Source: an uncultured Aliterella sp.
GTDB taxonomy: Bacteria > Cyanobacteriota > Cyanobacteriia > Cyanobacteriales > Chroococcidiopsidaceae
Assembly (NCBI GenBank): GCA_905479905.1
Contig: CAJQOK010000410.1
Coordinates: forward strand, 1-9,101
Direction of reading: 5' to 3'
DNA length: 9,101 bases
The position numbers were made by a program, and so were the translations under genes. This document shows positions 1 through 6,334 of the stretch, piece after piece. Position 1 is the first letter of the stretch, and every line of letters begins with the position of its first letter. The notes under the pieces were generated by a model that did no database searches, had not been told where the DNA came from, and was given only the letters and a program-made list of their open reading frames with translations.

Positions 1-188
1 AGTACAACTTCCTCAAGTATGTTGAACTTACGGGGTTCACTAACAGTTACTTCTACAGGAATTTGATACAGGCTATAGCGGAATTGACGGGCAGCCAAGA
101 CTGATAATCCAGAACTTTGCGCTTCAATTTCATCCACCCAATTTTGGAGTTGGGGGTCAATGGGTTTAGCAGAGGAGGCGAGAAACAT
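1..188 (-). CDS. N-terminal part of an unrecognised protein, overlapping the helicase gene
   Basis: Only the first 62 codons are present; the gene continues past the left edge. The frame opens with ATG at 188-186. A TAG stop lies directly upstream in frame (191-189), so no earlier start is possible. A GAAGGA Shine-Dalgarno-like stretch ends about 7 bases before the ATG. The visible protein begins MFLASSAKPIDPQLQNW and is soluble-looking, with no signal peptide or membrane segment. It contains a likely helix (residues about 13-35) and then VEVTVSEPRKFNILEEVV, a short beta stretch leading into a helix. I do not recognise the family. The start lies inside the last codons of the SF1 helicase gene in a different frame (23-base overlap), which suggests the two genes are co-transcribed and translationally coupled, and that their products act together. 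Function is unknown. Confidence 0.72.
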   Translation of the reverse strand, partial: MFLASSAKPIDPQLQNWVDEIEAQSSGLSVLAARQFRYSLYQIPVEVTVSEPRKFNILEEVV

Positions 189-3100
189 CTATAAATCCTT
201 CGTGACGACGTACAACATTTGAAACATTCAAGTACATATTTCCCGCTTTGCCTGCTTGCTGCGTAAATAGGTCATGACAACCCACGATTGCTAGCAATTC
301 TTGAGCGCGGGAAAAGGCAACGTTAACCCGTTCTGACTTCTTGGCAAATCCAACATCTCTCTGGCGATTGTTGCGAACCATACTCACAATTACGACTGGT
401 CGCTCCATGCCTTGGAAGCGGTCAACCGTACCAGTACGAATATGTAGGGAAGGGAAAGCCTTAGAGTCTAATCGCCGATCTATTCTTCTCAATTGACCGC
501 CATAGAATGTGATTATAGCGATTTCTTTTTTAGGTTCACCTTTTGCCACTTTGTCAGCCCACGCATCTTCCATCTGCTGACACAGCCGTTCGATAATATC
601 AATTTCCCGAAGATTAAAGAACGAAGTGCCTTCACGTTGCTCTTCAAAACCCTGTTCTACAGGCGTAGGAGTCCAGATAATATGATGTTTTTCTTGAATA
701 GTTGCGCCTGCTAAATTATGAGCGCGTTTTAGATCAGGTTCTACAATGCCACACTGTAGTTTGTGTTCGTAAAACTGATTGATTGCTCCCATAATATCGG
801 GGTGCATTCGATACTGGATATCCAGCATCTGTTTGAGACTTTCATCGGCAGTTTCAAATTGGCTCTTGAATAATGAATTTTCTAAAAATTGAAGTTCATC
901 TCGCGTACTCCCCAGCACTTGAGCGACTTCTTCTAAAGAGCTAGTGTCGAGCATGGGTGGTAACTGGCGATGGTCGCCAACCATTACCAACTTCTTGCCT
1001 TTCAAAGCTGGAATTAGTAGTTCTGGTGGCGTACACTTACTAACTTCATCAATAATGACGACATCAAAGGCTTTAAATTCTTCAGAGAAATCAGGTCTAG
1101 CAGCTTGAACGCAAGTAATGCCGATGACGTTAGCATTGTCTAAGTAAATTCGCCTTAATTCGTTGTGGTCTTGCTCTGAAGGATTGCGTAACCTAGAAAT
1201 CCAGTCGGAGACAAGGTGCTGATACCGACCCAGATAGGCTTCTTCTTGAGCAAGTTCTTGTTGCCATACATTGAACTGGGGTTCGACTTGGCGTAAAAAT
1301 TCTGGGCTAAACAAGTTAGTAGCAGAAATAGTTGGTTTCAGACGCTCTGGAATCGCACTAAACGCTGACTGCCACCAACTGCGCTCAATTGTTATATTTT
1401 CTAACTGCTGCTGTAATTGAGTCTTTTGTTCGCGTAGTTGGATTTGAGAATCTGTGAGTTGCTTGAGGGCTTGGTCTGTCGTATTTTGACAAGCAGAAAC
1501 TTCAATTTGAATAGCATTTTTGATAGTTAAAAGTGCAGCGAAAGTATCTAGCGAGGAAATTAAGGTTTTCAGTTTTTCTGTACGACTTGCCCAAGAATGC
1601 ACCTTTGATAACAATTCTGATTTCTGAGCCAGAATATCTGAGGGAGTATGGAGGTACTGTTTAACTAAAATCTGTAATTCCTTAGGTAATTGTGGTGTTC
1701 GGGCAAGGTCTTGTAGGAAGGCAATAACTCGGCGAAACATGATGTCAGCTTCACTGCGGTACGTCTCTATCCCCTCTTGAGTGGTAGATATTTGCAGTTG
1801 TTGTTTAGCCTCCAATCTTTGCAGATTGTTTAACTGTTCTTCAATGTTCTGAAGCTCTTGTTCTGTATGAGCCTGTAATTGATTCAGCCATGTACGCGCG
1901 CTCGTAGCGATACCGTTGATAACTTCTGTTGCAATGGAATCAAGATCGAGTTTGTAGTCACCGAGTTGAGCTTTCTGGACAATGGCTTGAGCTTGCTTTC
2001 TAATAGCGTATAGTTTAGCCGCCGCGTGTAATTTGATTGCTGCTTTTAAATGACTGTTGTATTTGTGTAACTTTTCGACAATCGGCTCCAAAATCTTGAT
2101 CTGAGATGCCTTCGTAAGCAGCCATTCAAGCATCCGACCCCAAAATCCTAAAGGCATCTTAATTTCAATGATGCTAGAACGGGCAGATAGGATTAGCTTT
2201 TCCAGGGCTGAGACAGGGTTTTGAGTATCGGTTCTGAGTGCGTTAGTTGCCCTAAAAATTGCTCCTTCACTGGGTGATTGAGTGGCTAACGCCTTCGATG
2301 ACTGCGACAGTAAACCTTTGAGTTCGCTAGCAAGAGTAGAAATTCTGTCCCACTCACGATACTTCGCAATTAATTTATTGACTCGGATTTGACACTGGTT
2401 TTGACTTTGATGCCAGGGTAGAGAGCGCTCTTCACTCGTGAGTGCGAGTAATTCCGATGGTAATGAGATTAAATCAGTCTTGAAGTCTTGACGCTCTTGT
2501 AGACATTTCGTTAGTGCATTCCAAATGCTAGAACGAGCCGAAGGCAGCCATGTTTCAAGTTCGCTTGCAGCAATGCTGATTTGAGATTTACGGTTTTGCA
2601 AAGTCTCGATCTTTTGCTGCAAGCAATACTTGTCTGCAAACAACTTTTGGTGTTCTTCCCGTAGACGAACCAGGGAGTCGGAATTCTGCGTGAAAGTCTT
2701 TGCCGATGACTCAGCTTCAGTCATGGCTGTAACTGAATCATTAGCGTAGGCGATCGCTGTTTGGGTTTCAGAAATCCACGCAGCTACAGTGTCCTGCAAC
2801 CAAGCTGCAAGACCGAAGGTTTCACAGGCAGGACGGCTAAGACCAAGTTCAGTAGCTAGAGTAGCCGTTACTTGGACGTTGGCGATGAAGTTTCGCACAG
2901 ATTTGTCTCTAGCTGCATAAGGCTGGAGACGAGCTAACAAATCAATAACACTGGGGTCATGCCAGTTGACTGAAAGCTTAGAGGCAAGCAGAGTATCCAA
3001 TTCAGAATCCAGAGCAAGGACAGGGCGCAGGACAGCTTTAGCTTCTGCATGGACACTTGTTTGATTTAAGCAGATTGATTCTAGGTTTGTTGTACGATGA

Positions 3101-4629
3101 AGCTGTTGTTCGAGGATTACTTCTGCTTTCAAGTAGGCGGTAAATCTTTCTGAAGATGCCAGCAATTGGCGGAAAACTTGTACATTGTCTAGCCGCCCGT
3201 TGAGACTTTTTTCGCAATCATTAGCGGTATTTTGCAGCCACGTCCCGATTACTCTATCTTCTAAAAATGGTAGCCCTTCCTCCCCAACGGAAGTTGCATT
3301 TCCCTTGCGTACAGCGCGAATAACTGGATTGTGAATTAATCGACTAAGGGCATTGTCCACTGCTAGATTTGCTTGAGATGCGATTAAAGTACGTCCACCT
3401 CTACGAGCTACTTGATAGCAAATTTCAGCAATTACAGTAGTTTTGCCAGTACCAGGCGGGCCTTGGATTAAGACAAGATCCGGCGCTGCCAGCACTGCTT
3501 CTACTGCTCTGCGCTGGCTAGGATTAGCAGAAGACAACAACAATTCTTGCGGTTGAAGTTGGACTATTGTCTCGATTGGTCTAGCTTGCTTTGCGTCGAA
3601 TAAAAAATTGCCCAAGTAGGGATTCTGGGTGCGCCCATGATTCAAATCCTTTAAAGCTTGTTTCTTGCGCTCAATCTGGGTAATTTCGCCACGGGCTTGA
3701 AAAAACAAAAACCCCTTGGCTGGCAGTTGATATCGCCCTTGGGTCACGTACTCAGCTAAATCGCGTTCTAGCCTCACGCGGATAATGCTACTATCGGCAT
3801 CGACTTCCTCAATAGATCCTAGCTGGCGACTGCTGCGACCGTTTCTCCCAGTAGGGGCTGTTTCAAAAAGCTTTAAATCTTCGTTTTTTGCCTGCTTTAC
3901 CCGTTTCCAGAAGTCGTCTGCCTCGATAAAAGTTTCGCTTGAGCCATCAAGGGTAGCTGAGGTGACATCAATTTCAAAAGTTATTCGCCTTGTGGCTGCA
4001 CCGTAGTTATGACCCACAAAAGGCACACAAAATTGTCGTGCCTTAGCAATCTTTTCCTCAATGCCTAAAAACGCTTCCCAAGCTTTTAGCTGCTCGTGCG
4101 CGAGTACCTGTTCTCCGCAAACGGGCATTGTTGCCATACGTGTTAATGCCGTTAGTGGAATCCCAATATGATGCTGATGATTAGGTAACAGGCGCAAGCG
4201 ATAAGGTAATGCATAGTTATCAGCTTGTCCTGTAGCTTTGGGTAGCAACTTACAGGATAGCAATCTTAAAATGCTGCCATTTGACGGGACTGCTGCCCTA
4301 AATCCTAATGTTTTCCCCAGGTTTTCAAGCCTTGCAGGCAACTGAGTATCATTTTCGTCTGTTGCTATTGTCAGCTCCCAAATTTCTTCTCCTGGCTCAA
4401 GCCCAGATCCCATGCGCCGAACGTAGAAAAGCTGTGGCTGCTGACCCACGAGTTCAAGCAATAGCTCATTGGCACGCTCCCGACGTTCTCTAAAGTCAGG
4501 GTACGCTTCAATAGCAGCTTCACCTTCAAGATTGCGGAGTAAGCCATCAATTGCTGCACCTACGAACGCATAACCCCATTTTTCTGAGTCTGTTTCAATA
4601 TTCGAGGTAACTGCTGGGATAGCTAGCAT
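166..4629 (-). CDS. Large superfamily 1 helicase/ATPase (Dna2/Nam7, COG1112-like) with a long coiled-coil insert
   Basis: This is a predicted ATP-driven nucleic-acid helicase or translocase of 1487 residues. Motifs seen: a Q-like NPSQRRAV segment just before Walker A; Walker A GPPGTGKTT (390-398); motif Ia TLIASQANLAVDNAL; Walker B VVIIDEV (1190-1196, D1194 E1195); motif III GDHRQLPP (1218-1225); motif IV QYRMHP (1272-1277); motif V TVDRFQGME (1401-1409); motif VI RVNVAFSRAQ (1434-1443). All catalytic residues look intact. About 375 N-terminal residues precede the motor and I cannot assign them to a domain. About 800 residues separate motifs I and II, with Gln/Glu/Leu-rich coiled-coil-like stretches near 654-684, 920-965 and 1050-1085; much of this should be an insert in RecA-like domain 1. 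No membrane segment or nuclease motif was recognised. ATG at 4629 is supported by AGGAG five bases upstream. It is the first gene of a pair with the overlapping downstream gene. Whether it acts on RNA or DNA, in repair or defence, cannot be told. Confidence 0.93.
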   Translation of the reverse strand: MLAIPAVTSNIETDSEKWGYAFVGAAIDGLLRNLEGEAAIEAYPDFRERRERANELLLELVGQQPQLFYVRRMGSGLEPGEEIWELTIATDENDTQLPARLENLGKTLGFRAAVPSNGSILRLLSCKLLPKATGQADNYALPYRLRLLPNHQHHIGIPLTALTRMATMPVCGEQVLAHEQLKAWEAFLGIEEKIAKARQFCVPFVGHNYGAATRRITFEIDVTSATLDGSSETFIEADDFWKRVKQAKNEDLKLFETAPTGRNGRSSRQLGSIEEVDADSSIIRVRLERDLAEYVTQGRYQLPAKGFLFFQARGEITQIERKKQALKDLNHGRTQNPYLGNFLFDAKQARPIETIVQLQPQELLLSSANPSQRRAVEAVLAAPDLVLIQGPPGTGKTTVIAEICYQVARRGGRTLIASQANLAVDNALSRLIHNPVIRAVRKGNATSVGEEGLPFLEDRVIGTWLQNTANDCEKSLNGRLDNVQVFRQLLASSERFTAYLKAEVILEQQLHRTTNLESICLNQTSVHAEAKAVLRPVLALDSELDTLLASKLSVNWHDPSVIDLLARLQPYAARDKSVRNFIANVQVTATLATELGLSRPACETFGLAAWLQDTVAAWISETQTAIAYANDSVTAMTEAESSAKTFTQNSDSLVRLREEHQKLFADKYCLQQKIETLQNRKSQISIAASELETWLPSARSSIWNALTKCLQERQDFKTDLISLPSELLALTSEERSLPWHQSQNQCQIRVNKLIAKYREWDRISTLASELKGLLSQSSKALATQSPSEGAIFRATNALRTDTQNPVSALEKLILSARSSIIEIKMPLGFWGRMLEWLLTKASQIKILEPIVEKLHKYNSHLKAAIKLHAAAKLYAIRKQAQAIVQKAQLGDYKLDLDSIATEVINGIATSARTWLNQLQAHTEQELQNIEEQLNNLQRLEAKQQLQISTTQEGIETYRSEADIMFRRVIAFLQDLARTPQLPKELQILVKQYLHTPSDILAQKSELLSKVHSWASRTEKLKTLISSLDTFAALLTIKNAIQIEVSACQNTTDQALKQLTDSQIQLREQKTQLQQQLENITIERSWWQSAFSAIPERLKPTISATNLFSPEFLRQVEPQFNVWQQELAQEEAYLGRYQHLVSDWISRLRNPSEQDHNELRRIYLDNANVIGITCVQAARPDFSEEFKAFDVVIIDEVSKCTPPELLIPALKGKKLVMVGDHRQLPPMLDTSSLEEVAQVLGSTRDELQFLENSLFKSQFETADESLKQMLDIQYRMHPDIMGAINQFYEHKLQCGIVEPDLKRAHNLAGATIQEKHHIIWTPTPVEQGFEEQREGTSFFNLREIDIIERLCQQMEDAWADKVAKGEPKKEIAIITFYGGQLRRIDRRLDSKAFPSLHIRTGTVDRFQGMERPVVIVSMVRNNRQRDVGFAKKSERVNVAFSRAQELLAIVGCHDLFTQQAGKAGNMYLNVSNVVRRHEGFIDVSRLLC
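2750..2757. repeat. HIP1 octamer
   Basis: GCGATCGC, the highly iterated palindrome of many cyanobacterial genomes, here inside the helicase gene. Confidence 0.85.
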
Positions 4630-4634
4630 TGATG

Positions 4635-4639
4635 CTCCT
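4635..4639 (-). promoter_or_regulatory. Ribosome binding site of the helicase gene
   Basis: AGGAG on the minus strand, five bases before the ATG at 4629. It fixes that start; the only other in-frame space before the upstream TGA (4659-4657) holds no ATG. Confidence 0.65.
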
Positions 4640-4676
4640 GAATCTTCTAGAGTTGGTCAGATAAATAGCCTAACCA

Positions 4677-4708
4677 AGTGTTCAAGTCTAGTGTTCCCAA
4701 ATATTGGG
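4677..4708. promoter_or_regulatory. Possible operator elements upstream of the helicase gene
   Basis: Two copies of AGTGTTC (4677-4683 and 4690-4696, 13-base period) directly abut an inverted repeat CCCAA-ATA-TTGGG (4696-4708). The cluster lies about 50-80 bases upstream of the helicase start, where a promoter or operator would be. I could not find convincing -35/-10 boxes next to it. It could be a regulator site or chance. Confidence 0.2.
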
Positions 4709-4757
4709 GCAAAGAAACATTTTGAACTAATTTTCTTTTTTTGTGGCGTATTCTTCT

Positions 4758-4829
4758 CTATTTCAACTTCCGCGATTCATGAGAAGCGATCTCAATCAAA
4801 TGATTGTCGGGGTCAAAGTAGCCGTATAC
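4758..4829 (-). pseudogene. Remnant of a VOC (glyoxalase/bleomycin-resistance fold) protein C-terminus
   Basis: A minus-strand reading of 23 codons plus stop gives VYGYFDPDNHLIEIASHE followed by SRKLK. This matches the typical closing segment of vicinal-oxygen-chelate proteins (pattern: aromatic-x-DPDGNLIEI), in which the Glu of LIE is a metal ligand. A TAG stop lies immediately upstream in the same frame and there is no usable start, so it cannot be an intact gene. The sequence upstream stays open in another frame (from about 5020, TTG start, 74 codons) and joins near 4829, so a frameshift is possible, but that part does not resemble a VOC protein to me. The best reading is a decayed gene fragment, perhaps fused to other debris. 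Confidence 0.45.
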
Positions 4830-5040
4830 CTAAAACAAATGCCGAAAGCTAAGGTACTAGCTGTACTGTCGTTTGGTCGCAAGTCTTCAACTGTATAGTG
4901 GTTCAGGGAAAGTGCGATCGCGCAAGCTGGAACGGTTACGGGCTTCGCTTCAGTAAACGATAAAAACTGACGAGATGCTAATTGCGGTTGCTGCTTTAAT
5001 CCTAGAGAACCAGTAATCAAAAAATTTGCTCTCTCCTAAG
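4830..5040. other. Intergenic stretch with a non-convincing minus-strand open frame
   Basis: Part of the 554-base gap between the helicase start (4629) and the next gene (5184). A minus-strand frame opens at a TTG (5020) about 12 bases after an AGGAGAG box and runs 74 codons to 4796, with a Thr/Ser/Ala-rich product that I do not recognise. It has no family resemblance, a poor start, and runs in the wrong frame into the VOC-like fragment. I read it as non-coding or decayed sequence. It contains a HIP1 site (4914-4921). Confidence 0.3.
4914..4921. repeat. HIP1 octamer
   Basis: GCGATCGC in the intergenic region upstream of the helicase gene. Confidence 0.85.
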
Positions 5041-5068
5041 TTGACATTTTTGCAGAAAGTGTTAGCTT
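5041..5068 (+). promoter_or_regulatory. Candidate promoter of the 149-residue gene
   Basis: A perfect TTGACA (5041-5046) is followed after 16 bases by TAGCTT (5063-5068), a poor -10 box matching TATAAT at three of six positions. If used, it would give a leader of about 105 bases before the ATG at 5184. Confidence 0.3.
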
Positions 5069-5133
5069 AGTGGAGTGCTTTTATACCCGTAGGTAATTGA
5101 ATGACTACCTTCTAACTTACTGACAACACAAAT

Positions 5134-5159
5134 CAAGACCCGAATCCAAGGGGTTCTTG
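5134..5159 (+). other. Leader hairpin just upstream of the ribosome binding site
   Basis: CAAGACCC (5134-5141) can pair with GGGTTCTTG (5151-5159), an eight-pair stem with one bulged T and a nine-base loop. It ends 14 bases before the AGGAAGG ribosome binding site. It could stabilise or regulate the leader; it could also be chance. Confidence 0.3.
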
Positions 5160-5172
5160 TGTGTGTCGTTTT

Positions 5173-5179
5173 AGGAAGG
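5173..5179 (+). promoter_or_regulatory. Ribosome binding site of the 149-residue gene
   Basis: AGGAAGG lies four bases before the ATG at 5184 (AGGA seven bases before). It is the clearest Shine-Dalgarno sequence among the plus-strand genes and decides the start. Confidence 0.65.
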
Positions 5180-5183
5180 TTGT

Positions 5184-5633
5184 ATGTCATATCAAGCAAT
5201 GTGGTTTATAAGTGCGGCTAGTCAACTTCAATTACTAGACCGAAGTTTAAGTTTTGAAATTATCCGAGAAATAGTTAAGATTCACCTCCCGCTTGCGGTG
5301 CAAGAGATGGAGCTAAAAGGATTAGATAGTGAAGATCCTCATTCCTGGAAAGAATTAATCTTTATTGATGGGGTGATAAAAATTGAAAACGCCGAAGGTA
5401 AACCAATACGGGTGGCTATCTGCTTAATGGACGACTGGCGGACAGCAACTAAAACTGTAAAGGTCGTAAGGTCAAGAAAGTTTCAGATGATACGCACTGA
5501 CCTGGGAGTAGATCAGCACTGGATATTGTTCACCGATGCCAAGGAAGCTCACTCTAACGATTATTGGATGGATGTACTGTATGGGCAAATAGATCGACCG
5601 AGTGGGTTAGGCTGTGCCTTGATTGAGATGTAG
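5184..5633 (+). CDS. Hypothetical protein, 149 residues, unrecognised family
   Basis: The start is well supported by AGGAAGG before the ATG, and the gene ends just before a strong hairpin, so it looks like a complete single-gene unit. The product appears to be a soluble alpha/beta protein without signal peptide or membrane helix. A helical N-terminal third (residues about 14-45) is followed by strand-like stretches ELIFIDGVIKIENAEGK (57-73) and IRVAICLMDD (75-84), a basic segment KTVKVVRSRKF (90-100), then a strand HWILFTDA (112-119) and an acidic, aromatic SNDYWMDVLYG (124-134). The strand-turn-strand core with acidic residues is loosely reminiscent of small nuclease-like folds, but I see no complete catalytic motif and do not claim one. 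It is separated from the helicase by a 554-base gap and converges on the HD gene, so no operon partner is visible. Function is unknown. Confidence 0.75.
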   Translation: MSYQAMWFISAASQLQLLDRSLSFEIIREIVKIHLPLAVQEMELKGLDSEDPHSWKELIFIDGVIKIENAEGKPIRVAICLMDDWRTATKTVKVVRSRKFQMIRTDLGVDQHWILFTDAKEAHSNDYWMDVLYGQIDRPSGLGCALIEM

Positions 5634-5639
5634 TTAGTG

Positions 5640-5664
5640 GGGGCAAGTTTAAACGGCTTGCCCC
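5640..5664. terminator. Hairpin terminator between convergent genes
   Basis: GGGGCAAG (5640-5647) pairs perfectly with CTTGCCCC (5657-5664) across a nine-base loop, starting seven bases after the stop of the 149-residue gene. The following TTGGTTAAT is only a weak T-run. The position between two converging genes suits a terminator that could serve both strands. Confidence 0.6.
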
Positions 5665-5696
5665 TTGGTTAATCGCTTGAGGAAAAGCTACCACCT

Positions 5697-6233
5697 TTAT
5701 AGAATAGAGCGGCTCAACCGCTCAGAACCTTGATCGGCAATTTCCTCAAATAAAGAATCAACTAGGGTAAAGATGTCCCAAAAATTTTTGCCCGTTCCCT
5801 GAGCAATCTCAGCAATTAAACTTGTCTCCAGCTTCTCCTTTCTACATCCCTTCCATAGAGTATCTGCTAAAGCCACTAGCCGATCTTCTACTCGTGCATC
5901 TTGAGAACTCCATTGGGCGTGAGTGCGACAAAATTTAGCAATTTCTGGGGAGATTCCAAGAGAAAGGAGTAACGTTTCACCATACTGTTCGTGACGGTTG
6001 CCAGGGCTATAAATCTCGTTTTGATGCAAAGTCTTACCAATATCATGTAAAGCAGCGCCAATAAGAACAAGCGATGAGTTAAAAGTAAATTTAGGAACCA
6101 ATTGTTGCAGTCCTTGTATAAGCTCAGACGCAGCTTCAAGCACTAAACAATGATGCTGCACAAGTTGAGGAGGTGCAGATAATGATGTAAGCAACGCGAT
6201 CGCCTCTTCTTTAGTCTTAACTATTCGGTACAT
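5697..6233 (-). CDS. HD-domain protein, probable metal-dependent phosphohydrolase
   Basis: A 178-residue protein that is essentially one HD domain. Visible ligands in order: H27/H28 (LVQHHCLVLEAA), the doublet H63-D64 in GAALHDIGK, H81 in RHEQYGETLL, H105 in CRTHAQW and D124 in RLVALADTLWKG. This is the full H...HD...H...H...D set of metal-binding HD hydrolases, so it is probably active on a phosphoester or nucleotide substrate, which cannot be named. No sensor, GGDEF, nucleotidyltransferase or membrane part is present; it is a stand-alone cytosolic domain. The ATG at 6233 follows an AT-rich leader without a clear Shine-Dalgarno sequence. It is divergent from the CARF-RelE gene over 101 bases, so the two may share control. 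HD domains occur as the nuclease part of Cas10 and Cas3, so a link to the CRISPR genes is conceivable, but housekeeping HD proteins of this size are common in cyanobacteria. Confidence 0.88.
   Translation of the reverse strand: MYRIVKTKEEAIALLTSLSAPPQLVQHHCLVLEAASELIQGLQQLVPKFTFNSSLVLIGAALHDIGKTLHQNEIYSPGNRHEQYGETLLLSLGISPEIAKFCRTHAQWSSQDARVEDRLVALADTLWKGCRKEKLETSLIAEIAQGTGKNFWDIFTLVDSLFEEIADQGSERLSRSIL
5707..5723 (-). terminator. Hairpin over the end of the HD gene
   Basis: GAGCGG (5707-5712) and CCGCTC (5718-5723) form a perfect six-pair stem with a five-base loop, within the last codons of the HD gene. On the minus strand it is followed by TATTCTATAAAG, a poor T-run. It may help termination, but it may also be a by-product of the Ser/Arg/Leu codons there. 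Confidence 0.25.
6196..6203. repeat. HIP1 octamer
   Basis: GCGATCGC within the first codons of the HD-domain gene. Confidence 0.85.
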
Positions 6234-6244
6234 AAAATAACTTT

Positions 6245-6252
6245 AGTATAAT
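6245..6252. promoter_or_regulatory. Overlapping divergent -10 boxes
   Basis: On the plus strand TATAAT (6247-6252) is a perfect -10 box, preceded at 17 bases by TTCGGT, a poor -35. It would start transcription near 6259, giving the CARF-RelE gene a leader of about 75 bases. On the minus strand the overlapping TATACT (6250-6245) sits only 11 bases before the HD-gene ATG, which would make that mRNA almost leaderless. Both readings lack a good -35. Confidence 0.35.
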
Positions 6253-6257
6253 TGAGT

Positions 6258-6269
6258 ACAAAGCTTTGT
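6258..6269. promoter_or_regulatory. Perfect 12-base palindrome, candidate operator
   Basis: ACAAAGCTTTGT is identical to its reverse complement. It lies in the 101-base spacer between the divergent HD and CARF-RelE genes, starting six bases after the plus-strand TATAAT, where the transcription start would be. A bound dimeric regulator there could control both genes. No regulator gene is visible in the window. Confidence 0.35.
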
Positions 6270-6334
6270 GTTAGCAGAATTCTAAAAATTAGATACATAC
6301 TTCACTTATTAATAATTTTTTCAACTACAAAAAT

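Noticed and set aside
4796..5020. Minus-strand frame of 74 codons upstream of the helicase
   Set aside because: TTG start, no family resemblance, and it runs out of frame into the VOC-like fragment; kept only as a note on the intergenic stretch.
4630..5183. Possible CRISPR array or non-coding RNA in the longest gap
   Set aside because: No direct repeats of 25-40 bases with regular spacing are present, and no tRNA or known riboswitch pattern was seen; only short repeats and one hairpin.
5184..5633. PD-(D/E)xK nuclease reading of the 149-residue protein
   Set aside because: A strand-turn-strand with acidic residues exists near 57-84, but the spacing and the ExK element are not convincing, so no nuclease call is made.
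5888..6139. Minus-strand frame of 83 codons inside the HD gene
   Set aside because: It lies wholly within the HD gene in a shifted frame, and its product has no recognisable motif while the HD frame has all its ligands.
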